A stretch of DNA of 18,239 nucleotides from an uncultured Flavonifractor sp. GTDB taxonomy: Bacteria > Bacillota > Clostridia > Oscillospirales > Oscillospiraceae. How positions within the stretch are numbered: position 1 is the stretch's first letter; each line of letters begins with the position of its first letter. The notes beneath the pieces are model-generated. The model was not told the origin of the DNA. It was given only the letters and a program-made list of their open reading frames with translations, and ran no database searches. Location: positions 1 through 18,239 of the forward strand of contig CANDFO010000048.1 in assembly GCA_947384055.1 (NCBI GenBank). Reading direction: 5' to 3'. Of the stretch, positions 1 to 7,195 are shown piece by piece. The position numbers were made by a program, and so were the translations under genes.

Positions 1-13
1 TGGCCCACTGGAG

Positions 14-38
14 GAAAAAGCGCATGCTGCGCTTTTTC
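14..38. terminator. Bidirectional rho-independent terminator
   Basis: A perfect 10-bp stem (GAAAAAGCGC, 14-23, with GCGCTTTTTC, 29-38) encloses a 5-nt loop. Both strands end in a run of five T, so it can stop transcription from either side. It lies downstream of the amidase gene on the minus strand and probably marks the end of that transcript, after the hairpin at 72-113. Confidence 0.7.
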
Positions 39-71
39 AACTGCGGCGACTATATAAGCCGCGCACAGAAG

Positions 72-113
72 ACAGCACCCCGGCAGGATGCTCCGTTCCT
101 GCCGGGGTGCTGT
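72..113 (-). terminator. 17-bp perfect hairpin after the amidase gene
   Basis: The arms 72-88 and 97-113 are exact reverse complements with an 8-nt loop. The hairpin sits about 80 nt beyond the amidase stop codon on the minus strand. No clear T-run follows on either strand, so it is either a weak terminator or a 3'-end stabilising structure working with the terminator at 14-38. Confidence 0.55.
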
Positions 114-193
114 ATCCATTGCACATGGACAAGGCGCTCGAGGACCGCCGCGGAAGCGGCTTTTTCACGCCCCAGGCTGGGAGAGCCGCTCGG

Positions 194-964
194 TCAGGGC
201 TTTTCCAGCAGCCCCAGGCGCTCCAGCACCAGGGCGGCCTGCTCCCGGGTGAGGGGAGCCTGGGGTTTGGTGCCGTCAAAGAGACCCGCCGCCACCGACT
301 TCTCCCAGGCCATCTGCGCCCAGGTCTCAGCGGGGCGGCCCTCCACCTCCTGTCTGTGGGCGGCGAGAAGGGCGTCAAACTGTTCCTGTGTCACGGTCTC
401 ACCTCCCTCCAGCTCCGCCTTGACATCGGCCCGGAGGGTATCCATGCTCTTTCCGTGTCTGGGAAACCAGTGCGCCACATCTGCGTGGTTGGTGGCAATA
501 CCCCGGAGATAGCCCTCATGGTGGTCCAGGATATCCTCCATTGGGTCCAGATTGTAGCGGCGGCACAGATAGGCGCACAGCTCCACGGCATTGCGGTAGA
601 CGGCGGCAAAATAGCCTGCATTTTTCTCCGCATCGTACCCCACCATGGAGCCCCCCTGGTAGGTATGCCCGGCGGGCTCCAGAATCTCAAAGGCGATGTG
701 GGTATTGTTGGCGGAGACACCTCCCTTCGGCGGCGGGCCGGCGTGCCAGCCCCGCCAGTTCCACGGCAGGGTCTCCACTACGCCCCCCTGGTGGACGAAG
801 GCGTGTACACAGGTGCTTACATCCGGCTTGTTCCAGGCGTCCAGAAAAACCTCCACCCTGGGCTGGGCCACCCCGGTGGAGTGAACCATAATCCCTTTGG
901 GCGTTATGGTCCGCCCGGCTTTGTAGCAGTCGTTTCCGGTTAAAATGTGCTCTGTGATCTGCAT
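194..964 (-). CDS. N-acetylmuramoyl-L-alanine amidase (Amidase_2/PGRP fold) with C-terminal SLH-like segment
   Basis: This enzyme should cleave the bond between muramic acid and the stem peptide of peptidoglycan. The 256-aa product has the Amidase_2 fold: a first zinc-ligand histidine in MVHSTG (H28), a TWHAG-like segment (GWHAG), IAFEI, a DHHEGY stretch, and NHADVAHWFPRHGKSMDT, which carries the last ligand region. The C-terminal ~50 residues (WAQMAWEKSVAAGLFDGT..LTREQAALVLERLGLL) resemble an S-layer-homology-type wall-binding module. I chose the ATG at 964 rather than the upstream one at 1048 because GGGAGGA lies 9 nt before it and homologous residues begin there. No signal peptide is visible, as is usual for phage-type endolysins; it could be a domesticated lysin or a cell-separation or spore enzyme. 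The start lies inside a perfect inverted repeat (separate entry). Confidence 0.9.
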   Translation of the reverse strand: MQITEHILTGNDCYKAGRTITPKGIMVHSTGVAQPRVEVFLDAWNKPDVSTCVHAFVHQGGVVETLPWNWRGWHAGPPPKGGVSANNTHIAFEILEPAGHTYQGGSMVGYDAEKNAGYFAAVYRNAVELCAYLCRRYNLDPMEDILDHHEGYLRGIATNHADVAHWFPRHGKSMDTLRADVKAELEGGETVTQEQFDALLAAHRQEVEGRPAETWAQMAWEKSVAAGLFDGTKPQAPLTREQAALVLERLGLLEKP

Positions 965-992
965 AAGCTGATTCCTCCCTTTCAGCTTATGC
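961..992 (-). promoter_or_regulatory. Hairpin holding the amidase Shine-Dalgarno in its loop and start codon in its stem
   Basis: On the minus-strand transcript the arms GCATAAGCTG and CAGCTTATGC (plus positions 983-992 and 961-970) are perfect complements. The 12-nt loop contains the ribosome site GGGAGGA. The AUG is the second to fourth base from the end of the 3' arm, so folding would bury the start codon while exposing the ribosome site. This geometry can be seen directly; a regulatory role is inferred. Confidence 0.5.
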
Positions 993-1105
993 GGAATCCG
1001 GCGGATTGGTGTACGGCGGCGTCCCTGTGTCCTGTGCGCCGGCCGCAAAAAGCGTCCCCGCGTCCTTTGGCGTCCGGTCTGACGGCGCCTTCTGTCCGAC
1101 GGACG

Positions 1106-1753
1106 TCAGCCGCCCTCCGCCCAGGACCGGAACTGCTCCCAGAGCTCAATAGCCTTGAATTTCACCACATATCCCTCGTCCTCGCCGGAGATCAGGGCGA
1201 TTTGGTCGTCGGAAAAACCGCCGGAAGCGGCGGTCTCGGCCGCAGTCTCACTGACAGAGCCCAGGCACAGGGGCGGAAATACAACACACCACCAGTTCTG
1301 CCCGCCGCCGCTGCCGATTACCACCCGCAGGGCGGTGTACTGCCCCGCAGGGAGGGCAAAGCTGCCATACTCCTTGGTGGGAAACCACACCCCATCCTCC
1401 AGAGAGGCTGTTATTGGATAGCGGTATCCGCAGGCGGCCACAGCTTCCGCTCCGGCGGCGGCCAGGGTGGGCAAGGCCTCTTCCAGGGCGGCGCGGACCT
1501 CCTCCAGACTGGCTCCGGCTGTAAAGAGGGCCTCGGCCTCCGCTAAGATGCGGTCCCGCACCTCCAGCTTCAGGGCCTGATCCTCCGGGCTGTCGGAATT
1601 GGCAATAACGTGCAGGCGGATCACCTTGTCCGCCAGCTCAGATTGCTGCCGGTCCAGCCACACTCCCAGCAGGGCCGCCAGCGCCGCGCCCAGCAGCAGG
1701 GCCAGTTCCCAGCGGCGCAGCCGTCCGCACGATTTTGCCTTGCAATTTGTCAT
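1106..1753 (-). CDS. spoIIR: Stage II sporulation protein R (SpoIIR)
   Basis: SpoIIR is made in the forespore under sigma-F, is exported into the intermembrane space and triggers SpoIIGA to process pro-sigma-E in the mother cell. The 215-aa product has an N-terminal membrane segment or signal anchor (about residues 15-33). It then carries the family signature RLHVIANSDSPEDQ (46-59) and, further on, FPTKEYGSFALPAGQYTALR and IGSGGGQNWWCVVFPPLCL, which are diagnostic of the family. Length is close to the B. subtilis protein. The start at 1753 has GGTGA upstream and sits directly against a hairpin that also separates it from rsfS. A sigma-F-like minus-10 may lie at 1806-1815. It shows the organism is, or descends from, a spore former. 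Confidence 0.95.
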   Translation of the reverse strand: MTNCKAKSCGRLRRWELALLLGAALAALLGVWLDRQQSELADKVIRLHVIANSDSPEDQALKLEVRDRILAEAEALFTAGASLEEVRAALEEALPTLAAAGAEAVAACGYRYPITASLEDGVWFPTKEYGSFALPAGQYTALRVVIGSGGGQNWWCVVFPPLCLGSVSETAAETAASGGFSDDQIALISGEDEGYVVKFKAIELWEQFRSWAEGG

Positions 1754-1762
1754 AAAATATCA

Positions 1763-1796
1763 CCGTCCATATGTAGCGTACCTACAGTATGGACGG
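1763..1796 (-). promoter_or_regulatory. Hairpin between rsfS and spoIIR
   Basis: Arms CCGTCCATA (1763-1771) and TATGGACGG (1788-1796), plus TGTAG (1772-1776) and CTACA (1782-1786), form a 14-bp stem with one bulged base and a 5-nt loop. On the minus strand it is followed by TGATATTTT and then the spoIIR ATG. It may end the rsfS transcript, but its 3' arm also includes the GGACGG that borders the spoIIR ribosome site, so it may also limit spoIIR translation from read-through RNA. Confidence 0.45.
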
Positions 1797-1805
1797 CGAT
1801 CGTTT

Positions 1806-1815
1806 TATTTATACC
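1806..1815 (-). promoter_or_regulatory. Possible sigma-F-type minus-10 for spoIIR
   Basis: The minus strand reads GGTATAAATA, one mismatch from the sigma-F minus-10 pattern GGnrAnAnTW. It lies just upstream of the hairpin and start of spoIIR, which is sigma-F controlled in B. subtilis. The minus-35 is not convincing at normal spacing, and the motif also resembles a sigma-A TATAAA box. Weak call. Confidence 0.25.
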
Positions 1816-1833
1816 AGGTTTTTCTAAAAGCGC

Positions 1834-2193
1834 TCAGTCCCGGGTGAGCACACTGCTGAGATCCACCGGTACAGCGTCGCTCCACAGACGTTCCAGGTCG
1901 TAAAACTTGCGGGCCTCGTCGTTAAACACATGGACCACCACGGCGGAGAAATCCAGCAGCACCCAGGAGCCGCCCCGATGCCCCTCAATGTGGTGGGGGG
2001 GCTCGCCCAGCTCCTTGAGAACCCGCTCGCACTCGTCGCAGAGCGCCTTAATCTGGGTGGTGGAAGTAGCGGTGCAGATGACGAAATAATCGGCCAGGGT
2101 GGTGAGCGAGCCGGTTTCCAGCAGCTTGATATCCTGGCCCTTTTTGGCGTCCAGCGCCCGGACGCAGGACAGGGCGATCTCTTTGGGTGTCAT
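1834..2193 (-). CDS. rsfS: Ribosome silencing factor RsfS
   Basis: RsfS binds ribosomal protein uL14 on the 50S subunit and blocks subunit joining when cells slow down. The 119-aa product is of typical length and carries the family core: LADYFVICTATSTTQIKALCDE (about 33-54), HHIEGHRGGSWVLLDFSAVVVHVF and ARKFYDLERLW. The ATG at 2193 has GAGGAGG 8 nt upstream. It lies about 130 nt after the LCP gene. In many Firmicutes rsfS follows nadD-yqeK; here the LCP gene separates them, a common arrangement in this lineage. Confidence 0.96.
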   Translation of the reverse strand: MTPKEIALSCVRALDAKKGQDIKLLETGSLTTLADYFVICTATSTTQIKALCDECERVLKELGEPPHHIEGHRGGSWVLLDFSAVVVHVFNDEARKFYDLERLWSDAVPVDLSSVLTRD

Positions 2194-2324
2194 AGGCAGT
2201 TCCTCCTCTTTAAAATGTGTCTGCCCCTATGGGCAATTTTGATTGTGAATGAAACTCTTCGCAGCCGCTCTTCCAAGGGTCTGCGCACAGGCCATTCTGA
2301 GCGCCCGCCCCCCTGGAAGCAGGG

Positions 2325-3854
2325 CTATTCCAGGGGTTCCATGCCGGGACCGTAGATATCCGACGGGGGGTCCGGCTGCACCGGCACGGGCGGGGTGGGC
2401 GGCGCGGGCTCCGCGGAAGGGGGCGCCGGGGTCTGAACGCCTGTGGGCTCCGGCGTGGATGTGCTCTGGGCAGGGGTGCTCTGAGCGGGGGGACTGGCGG
2501 GCGGGCGGGAAGGAGATTCCGCCGCCGGAGGGGAGCTGGCGCCGCCGTCCGGCGTAGATACCGGGACTTCCGGCTGTCCAGGGTCCAACGGGTCCGTGGG
2601 GACGGGCGCGCCGGTGATATCCGGCTCCGGAGGGGTGGGTTCCACAGGCTCGGGGGTATCCGCCACAGGCGGCGTAGGGGTGGTGAGGGGCACGATGGAC
2701 GTAACCAGCTTCAGCTCGCCCAGGCGCAGGTCCTCCAGATAGGGGTTGAAGTGGGCGTTGACTACCTCCAGAAGCTCCCGGCCGATGGGGAGCACATGGG
2801 CCCCATCTCCGGCGGATTTGTAGGGCATGGTGATAAACTCCACATCCGCCATATTCAGGCGGCCCACGGCGGACTTGGCAAAATAGGCCAGCTGGGGAAT
2901 GGTCAGGTCGGTGTCCACATTTTCCACGAAAATATTGATATACTCCAGCAGATTGGGCAGCAACACCGAAGGCTGGAGGCACTTGGTCAGCGTAGCTGTC
3001 AAAAAAGCCTGCTGGGTGCGGATGCGGCCGATATCGCCCTCGGCGTAGCCGTAGCTGTAATCAATTTTTCCGGTGTCGCCGATGCTGTTGTGCCGCCAGC
3101 GGAGCAGACCCATGGCCCCGGTGCCGTCCAGGACCTGCAGGCCGCCCTTCAGGTCGATTTTAAATCCCTGGGACAGGTCGTTGTAGTACATGGCGAAGGG
3201 CACCTCGAACTCCACGCCCCCAATGGCGTCCACCAGCTCTCCCACGGCCTCCCACTGGACGATTACATAAAAATCCGGGGTAACGCCGGTAAGCTGGCCC
3301 ACCTCCTGCTTCAGCGCCTCAATGCCGCTCTCTCCTCCGCCGGCCCGGTTAAAGACAGAGTTGAGGAGCACGTTGCGCCCCCGGTACTCCACAAAAGTAT
3401 CCCGGGGCAGGCTCATGACACTGAGCTTCTGGTTGGGCACGTCATAGGCCCCCAGCATCATGGTGTCGGTGTTGCCGCCGCCGAAGGTGTCCTGTCCTAT
3501 GACCAGAACGGTATAGAACTGCTTCTTCCGGTCTCCTGAAAGGGCGGGGATCTCCACCTCCACTTCCTCCCCCTTCTCATTGATCACCGTAGTGGTCTGT
3601 GGAAGGCGGTCCGTGGTGCCGTTCCCCACGTCAGGCGGGGCGCTCAGCAGATTAAAAATGATAAATCCCACCACAATGACTGCGGCCACAATGGTGACAA
3701 TCAGAAAAGCGATGCGCAGGACCTTCTGTTCGATGGGCAGCCTGGCCCAGGCGCCGGAGCCGCGCCGCTTTTTGCCCCGGGAACCGGAGGCCCCGCCGCC
3801 GTCCCGTTGGAGCCGCGCGCCCCCCTGTTCGTTTTTTCTCTGTCTTGGAGTCAT
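2325..3854 (-). CDS. LytR-CpsA-Psr (LCP) family envelope polymer transferase with Pro-rich tail
   Basis: LCP proteins move undecaprenyl-linked teichoic acids or capsular polymers onto peptidoglycan at the outer face of the membrane. The 509-aa product has a basic N-terminal cytoplasmic stretch (1-45), one membrane helix (about 46-70), and the LCP domain from about 112, with VLVIGQDTFGG, NTDTMML (D130), SLPRDT (R151) and the later DIGRIRTQQAF arginine motif. The last ~121 residues are low complexity, rich in Pro, Thr, Ser, Glu and Asp, and probably span or attach to the wall. The ATG at 3854 overlaps the stop of nadD-yqeK as ATGA, which implies translational coupling; an earlier in-frame ATG at 3962 lies deep inside the upstream gene. 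Which polymer it transfers cannot be told. Confidence 0.92.
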   Translation of the reverse strand: MTPRQRKNEQGGARLQRDGGGASGSRGKKRRGSGAWARLPIEQKVLRIAFLIVTIVAAVIVVGFIIFNLLSAPPDVGNGTTDRLPQTTTVINEKGEEVEVEIPALSGDRKKQFYTVLVIGQDTFGGGNTDTMMLGAYDVPNQKLSVMSLPRDTFVEYRGRNVLLNSVFNRAGGGESGIEALKQEVGQLTGVTPDFYVIVQWEAVGELVDAIGGVEFEVPFAMYYNDLSQGFKIDLKGGLQVLDGTGAMGLLRWRHNSIGDTGKIDYSYGYAEGDIGRIRTQQAFLTATLTKCLQPSVLLPNLLEYINIFVENVDTDLTIPQLAYFAKSAVGRLNMADVEFITMPYKSAGDGAHVLPIGRELLEVVNAHFNPYLEDLRLGELKLVTSIVPLTTPTPPVADTPEPVEPTPPEPDITGAPVPTDPLDPGQPEVPVSTPDGGASSPPAAESPSRPPASPPAQSTPAQSTSTPEPTGVQTPAPPSAEPAPPTPPVPVQPDPPSDIYGPGMEPLE

Positions 3855-5062
3855 GAATTGCCAGTTCCTTTCCCGTTTTTCAGCAGAAAGTCCCGCGCCG
3901 CCAATGTATTCCGGTGGACCTCCAGTCCACGGTCCTCCATCTCCTGAATGCTGGTCTCGCATCCGGCGATTACCGCCGCGTCCAGGTCCTCATAGGCCAG
4001 CGTCCGCAGCCGCTCCACACCGGGAAAATCCCGGTTGGGCTCCATGTAGTCCGCCATGTAGAGGATTTTATCCAGCAGGGACATATCCGCTTTCCCGGTG
4101 GTGTGCCAATAGATGGCCTCAAAGACCTCGTCGTCCGCGCCGAACACGTCGCGGGCAATCCAGGCGCCGGTCTTGGAGTGGAGCAGCTTTACCGCCTGCC
4201 GCTCCAGCTCGTCCAGTACGATACCATATTTTTCACACAATTGCAACTGCTCTTCCCGCTCCAGATATTTGGTGCAGTCGTGGAGAATAGCGGCGCGGGC
4301 GGCCTTGACCGGGTCGGCTCCCCAGCGGCGGGCCAGACGGACGGCCTCCTCCTCGGCTCCCTGTACATGGGCGATGCGCTTGGCCCGCATCATGGAATAG
4401 GAGCAGGCCCGCAGCTCCCGCTCCGGCAGGCACTTCAAATCCCGGCGGACGCCGTAAAGCCCCCTGCGGATGATGTACCCGTAGACCGAGGGGGGGAGAT
4501 ACTCCTGGCCTTCCCCCCGTTCCAGCAGCTCCCGCAGGCGGGTGGAGGAGATGTCCACAATCTCCGGCAGACGGACGGTGCGCACCCTGGCCTGGAAGGT
4601 TTTTTGCAGATAGTCCGCCTGCCCCCTCAGGGCCTCTTCGCAGTCCTCCTGGCTGCGGGCAAAGGCGCATACCCCCGCCAGAGACAAAATCGCCTCCGGC
4701 TCCCGCCAGTGCTGGAGGGTGAGAAACATATCCGTGCCCATCAGCAGCCACAGCTCCGCGCCGGGATATTCCTCCCGGAGCTGCCGCAGGGTGTCGGCGG
4801 TATAGCTGCGGCCGGGACGGGAGAGCTCCATGCCGCTGGCCTCCGCCCGCCCGGGCAGAAGGAGCACGTCGGCGGCAATCTCCGCCATAGCCAGCCGGTC
4901 CTCCGGTGAAGGGGCGTCCTCCGGCAGAGACTTATGGGGAGGATGGGCCGCCGGAATCAGCAGCAGCTTGTCCAGACCCAGCGCGTCCATGGCGAACCGG
5001 GCCGCAGTGACATGGCCCAGATGGGGCGGGTTGAAGGTCCCGCCATAGATACCCAGCTTCAT
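3851..5062 (-). CDS. nadD: Fused nicotinate-nucleotide adenylyltransferase (NadD) and YqeK HD-domain Ap4A hydrolase
   Basis: Residues 1-~205 are NadD, which adenylates nicotinate mononucleotide in NAD synthesis: GGTFNPPHLGH (7-17) is the nucleotidyltransferase motif and ISSTRLR (171-177) the second signature. Residues ~215-403 are a YqeK-type HD phosphohydrolase, which in B. subtilis and relatives splits Ap4A symmetrically; the expected metal ligands are visible at H232, H261-D262, H295, H320 and D338. In B. subtilis these are two adjacent genes; here they are one 403-aa reading frame. The ATG at 5062 has AAGGAGG about 10 nt upstream. It starts 23 nt after the yhbY stop and overlaps the LCP start by 4 nt, so the three are probably cotranscribed. 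Confidence 0.95.
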   Translation of the reverse strand: MKLGIYGGTFNPPHLGHVTAARFAMDALGLDKLLLIPAAHPPHKSLPEDAPSPEDRLAMAEIAADVLLLPGRAEASGMELSRPGRSYTADTLRQLREEYPGAELWLLMGTDMFLTLQHWREPEAILSLAGVCAFARSQEDCEEALRGQADYLQKTFQARVRTVRLPEIVDISSTRLRELLERGEGQEYLPPSVYGYIIRRGLYGVRRDLKCLPERELRACSYSMMRAKRIAHVQGAEEEAVRLARRWGADPVKAARAAILHDCTKYLEREEQLQLCEKYGIVLDELERQAVKLLHSKTGAWIARDVFGADDEVFEAIYWHTTGKADMSLLDKILYMADYMEPNRDFPGVERLRTLAYEDLDAAVIAGCETSIQEMEDRGLEVHRNTLAARDFLLKNGKGTGNS

Positions 5063-5085
5063 TGCCGTGTGCCCTCCTTACCGCG

Positions 5086-5406
5086 TTATTTCCGCTTTTT
5101 GTCCGGAATTAAAACGATTCTATCCTTCTTTTCCCTGTTATGGGTTGGACGGTACAGCACAAATTTTGTCCCGATGACCTGCACCACCTCGCTGCGGGTG
5201 GCCCCGGCCAGCTCCTGTGCCGCCTCCCGGCTGGAGAGCAGGCTGTTTTCCAAAACCTTGCACTTGATGAGCTCCCGGGCCTCCAGCGCACTGTCAGCCT
5301 GCCGGGTGAGGTTTTCGCCGATGCCGTCCTTTCCGATATGCACAATGGTGTCGATGCTGTTGGCCAGCCCCCGGAGCTGGGCCCGCTGTCTGCTTGTCAA
5401 ATCCAT
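5086..5406 (-). CDS. yhbY: YhbY-family RNA-binding protein (CRM domain), ribosome assembly
   Basis: The 106-aa protein is a single CRM domain, a fold that binds pre-50S ribosomal particles. The N-terminus LTSRQRAQLRGLAN, then IVHIGKDGIGENL (the G-rich loop of the domain), ELIKCKVLENS and VVQVIGTKFVLYRP are typical of the family. The ATG at 5406 has AAGGAGG upstream. Its neighbours rdgB and nadD are the usual ones in this group, but its upstream spacer has been filled by the palindromic repeat at 5425-5591. Confidence 0.93.
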   Translation of the reverse strand: MDLTSRQRAQLRGLANSIDTIVHIGKDGIGENLTRQADSALEARELIKCKVLENSLLSSREAAQELAGATRSEVVQVIGTKFVLYRPTHNREKKDRIVLIPDKKRK

Positions 5407-5424
5407 GGCGTCCTCCTTGTTCGC

Positions 5425-5591
5425 TTAGGGCCTGTTTGATCATTGGCAATATGACCAACGGCGAGAAATTTTTTCGCCAGACAAGGAAAAAATTCGCAGG
5501 AATACTCTGTGTATTTCAGGAATTTTTAACGTGGTATGGCGGAAAAAAGTCCGTTGTCTGGGCGTGTTGACAATTTTCAAACAAGCCCTAA
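5425..5591. repeat. 167-bp MITE-like palindromic repeat between rdgB and yhbY
   Basis: The ends are terminal inverted repeats beginning TTAGGGC (5425-5449 against the complement of 5567-5591, 21 of 25 matching). Further inverted pairs nest inward: CAACGG 5456-5461 with CCGTTG 5551-5556; the T-run plus CGCCA at 5469-5479 with TGGCGG plus A-run at 5537-5548; and AATAC 5501-5505 with GTATT 5511-5515 around the centre. The whole unit can therefore fold into one long hairpin. It encodes nothing. Its right end supplies the TAG stop of rdgB, so it seems to have inserted at the very 3' end of that gene. In this lineage such units probably recur across the genome. Confidence 0.75.
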
Positions 5592-6175
5592 TGCAAGGTT
5601 TCCTTCAGCTTCTCCGCAAAAGCGCGCAGGGCGTTTCCCCGGTGAGATACGGCGTTCTTTTCCTCGGGGGTCATCTGAGCGAAGGTCTTCTTCAGACCGG
5701 GCACGAAAAAGACCGGGTCGTAACCGAAGCCGTTGGTCCCCTGGGGCGCGTAGGCGATGGTGCCAGGGCACTCTCCCCGGGCCTCAATCACCCTCCCGTC
5801 GGGGAAGCAGCAGCAGATGCAGGAGACAAACTTCGCCCGCCGGTCCAGCATCCCCCGCAGGTTGTCCATCACCAGGCGGTAGCGGCCCGCGTCGTCCAGC
5901 CCCTCCCCGCCATACCGGGCGGAGTAGACCCCTGGTGCCCCGTTGAGGGCGTCCACACACAGGCCCGAGTCGTCGGCCACGGCCGGCAGGCCGCAGGCCT
6001 TCATAACCGCCTCCGCTTTCAGCCGGGCATTCTCCTCAAACGTAGTCCCGGTTTCCTCCACGTCCACATCCACCCCGGCGTCCGATTCCAGGATGATTTC
6101 CACCTCCAGGTCCCCGAGAATGGCCCGGAGTTCCTCCAGCTTGTGGGGGTTTTTGCTGGCCAGTACCAGTTTCAT
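5588..6175 (-). CDS. rdgB: XTP/dITP diphosphatase (RdgB/HAM1 family)
   Basis: The enzyme removes ITP, dITP and XTP from the nucleotide pool so they are not built into DNA and RNA. The 195-aa product shows SKNPHK (7-12), a conserved glutamate in TTFEENA, ADDSGL (67-72), the substrate loop GFGYDPVF (149-156) and SHRGNAL (177-183). The ATG at 6175 has AAGGAG 9 nt upstream. The C-terminus KLKETLH is of normal length, but the stop codon lies within the terminal inverted repeat of the palindromic element, so the original last residues may have been replaced. It follows ftsY by about 100 nt. Confidence 0.96.
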   Translation of the reverse strand: MKLVLASKNPHKLEELRAILGDLEVEIILESDAGVDVDVEETGTTFEENARLKAEAVMKACGLPAVADDSGLCVDALNGAPGVYSARYGGEGLDDAGRYRLVMDNLRGMLDRRAKFVSCICCCFPDGRVIEARGECPGTIAYAPQGTNGFGYDPVFFVPGLKKTFAQMTPEEKNAVSHRGNALRAFAEKLKETLH

Positions 6176-6277
6176 AACAGCAAGCTCCTTATTCTATCTA
6201 TGTCTTTGATGCCCCACCCGCCCTGTTCCGCCTCCTGCTGCAGGGAGAGCTGGCGCTTTTGGCTTGTTCCAGAAAAA

Positions 6278-7177
6278 TTATACCAGAGCCTCCACGAAGC
6301 TCTCCGCCTCAAAGGGCATCAGGTCGTCGATGCCCTCTCCCACGCCGACAAATTTTACGGGCACCCGGAGCTCCTGGGCGATGGCAAACACAATGCCGCC
6401 CTTGGCGCTTCCGTCCAGCTTGGTCAGGACAATGCCGGTGACGCCCGCCGCCTGGCTGAACTGCTTGGCCTGGATGAGACCGTTCTGTCCCGTAGTGGCG
6501 TCCAGCACCAGCAGGGTCTCCCGGGCGGCCCCCGGAACCTCCCGGTCCACCACCCGGCTGATCTTGCTCAGCTCGTTCATGAGATTCTGCTTATTGTGAA
6601 GCCGCCCGGCGGTGTCGATGAGGACCACGTCGCTCCCCCTGGCTTTGGCGGCGGTAAGGGCGTCAAATACCACCGCCGCGGGGTCGGCCCCCTCATGCTG
6701 GCGCACCAGCTCCACGCCTCCCCGCTGACTCCAGATCTCCAGCTGGTCGGCGGCGGCGGCCCGGAATGTGTCGGCGGCGGCCAGAAGCACCCGCTTTCCC
6801 TCCCCCTTCAGCCGGGCAGCCAGCTTTCCGATGGTGGTGGTTTTGCCCACGCCGTTGACCCCGATGAACAGCACCACCGCGGGACTGCTGTCCAGCCGGA
6901 GGGCGGGCTCCCCTACCTGGAGCATCTCTGCCAAAATCCGGCGCAGGCACGCCCGGGCCTCCCCGGTCTCCCGCACCTTTTCGGCTTTTACCCGCTCCCG
7001 CAGGCGCTCCACGGCGTTCATGGCGGTCTCCGCCCCCATGTCGCCCAGAATGAGGGTCTCCTCCAGCCCGTCATAAAAATCGTCGTCCAGCTCGCCGGCA
7101 AACAGGCTGTCAAAGGAGTGGCCGATATTCTCCCTGGTGCGGGTGAGGCCCGCCTTGATCTTTTCAAAAAAGCCCAT
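6278..7177 (-). CDS. ftsY: Signal recognition particle receptor FtsY
   Basis: FtsY is the membrane-associated GTPase that receives SRP-ribosome complexes and passes them to the Sec translocon. The 299-aa product has the N domain (about 1-95) and G domain: GVNGVGKTT (106-114, P-loop), DTFRAAAADQL (136-146), LIDTAGR (186-192) and TKLDGSAKGG (252-261), ending in the typical helix after VGVGEGIDDLMPF. It lacks the long acidic A domain of E. coli FtsY, as is usual in Firmicutes. The ATG at 7177 has AAAGGAG 8 nt upstream and lies 18 nt after the smc stop, so smc-ftsY form one operon. Confidence 0.98.
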   Translation of the reverse strand: MGFFEKIKAGLTRTRENIGHSFDSLFAGELDDDFYDGLEETLILGDMGAETAMNAVERLRERVKAEKVRETGEARACLRRILAEMLQVGEPALRLDSSPAVVLFIGVNGVGKTTTIGKLAARLKGEGKRVLLAAADTFRAAAADQLEIWSQRGGVELVRQHEGADPAAVVFDALTAAKARGSDVVLIDTAGRLHNKQNLMNELSKISRVVDREVPGAARETLLVLDATTGQNGLIQAKQFSQAAGVTGIVLTKLDGSAKGGIVFAIAQELRVPVKFVGVGEGIDDLMPFEAESFVEALV

Positions 7178-7195
7178 GGTTACGGCTCCTTTCTC

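Noticed and set aside
1040..1105. GCGTCC repeated three times and a CTGACG/CGTCAG inverted repeat between spoIIR and the amidase
   Set aside because: The repeats are short, the hairpin lacks a following T-run and the stretch is GC-rich, so a terminator or operator could not be supported.
2227..2982. Second minus-strand open frame of 251 codons inside the LCP gene
   Set aside because: It is an alternate frame of the Pro-rich tail and lacks any domain; the LCP frame is clearly the coding one.
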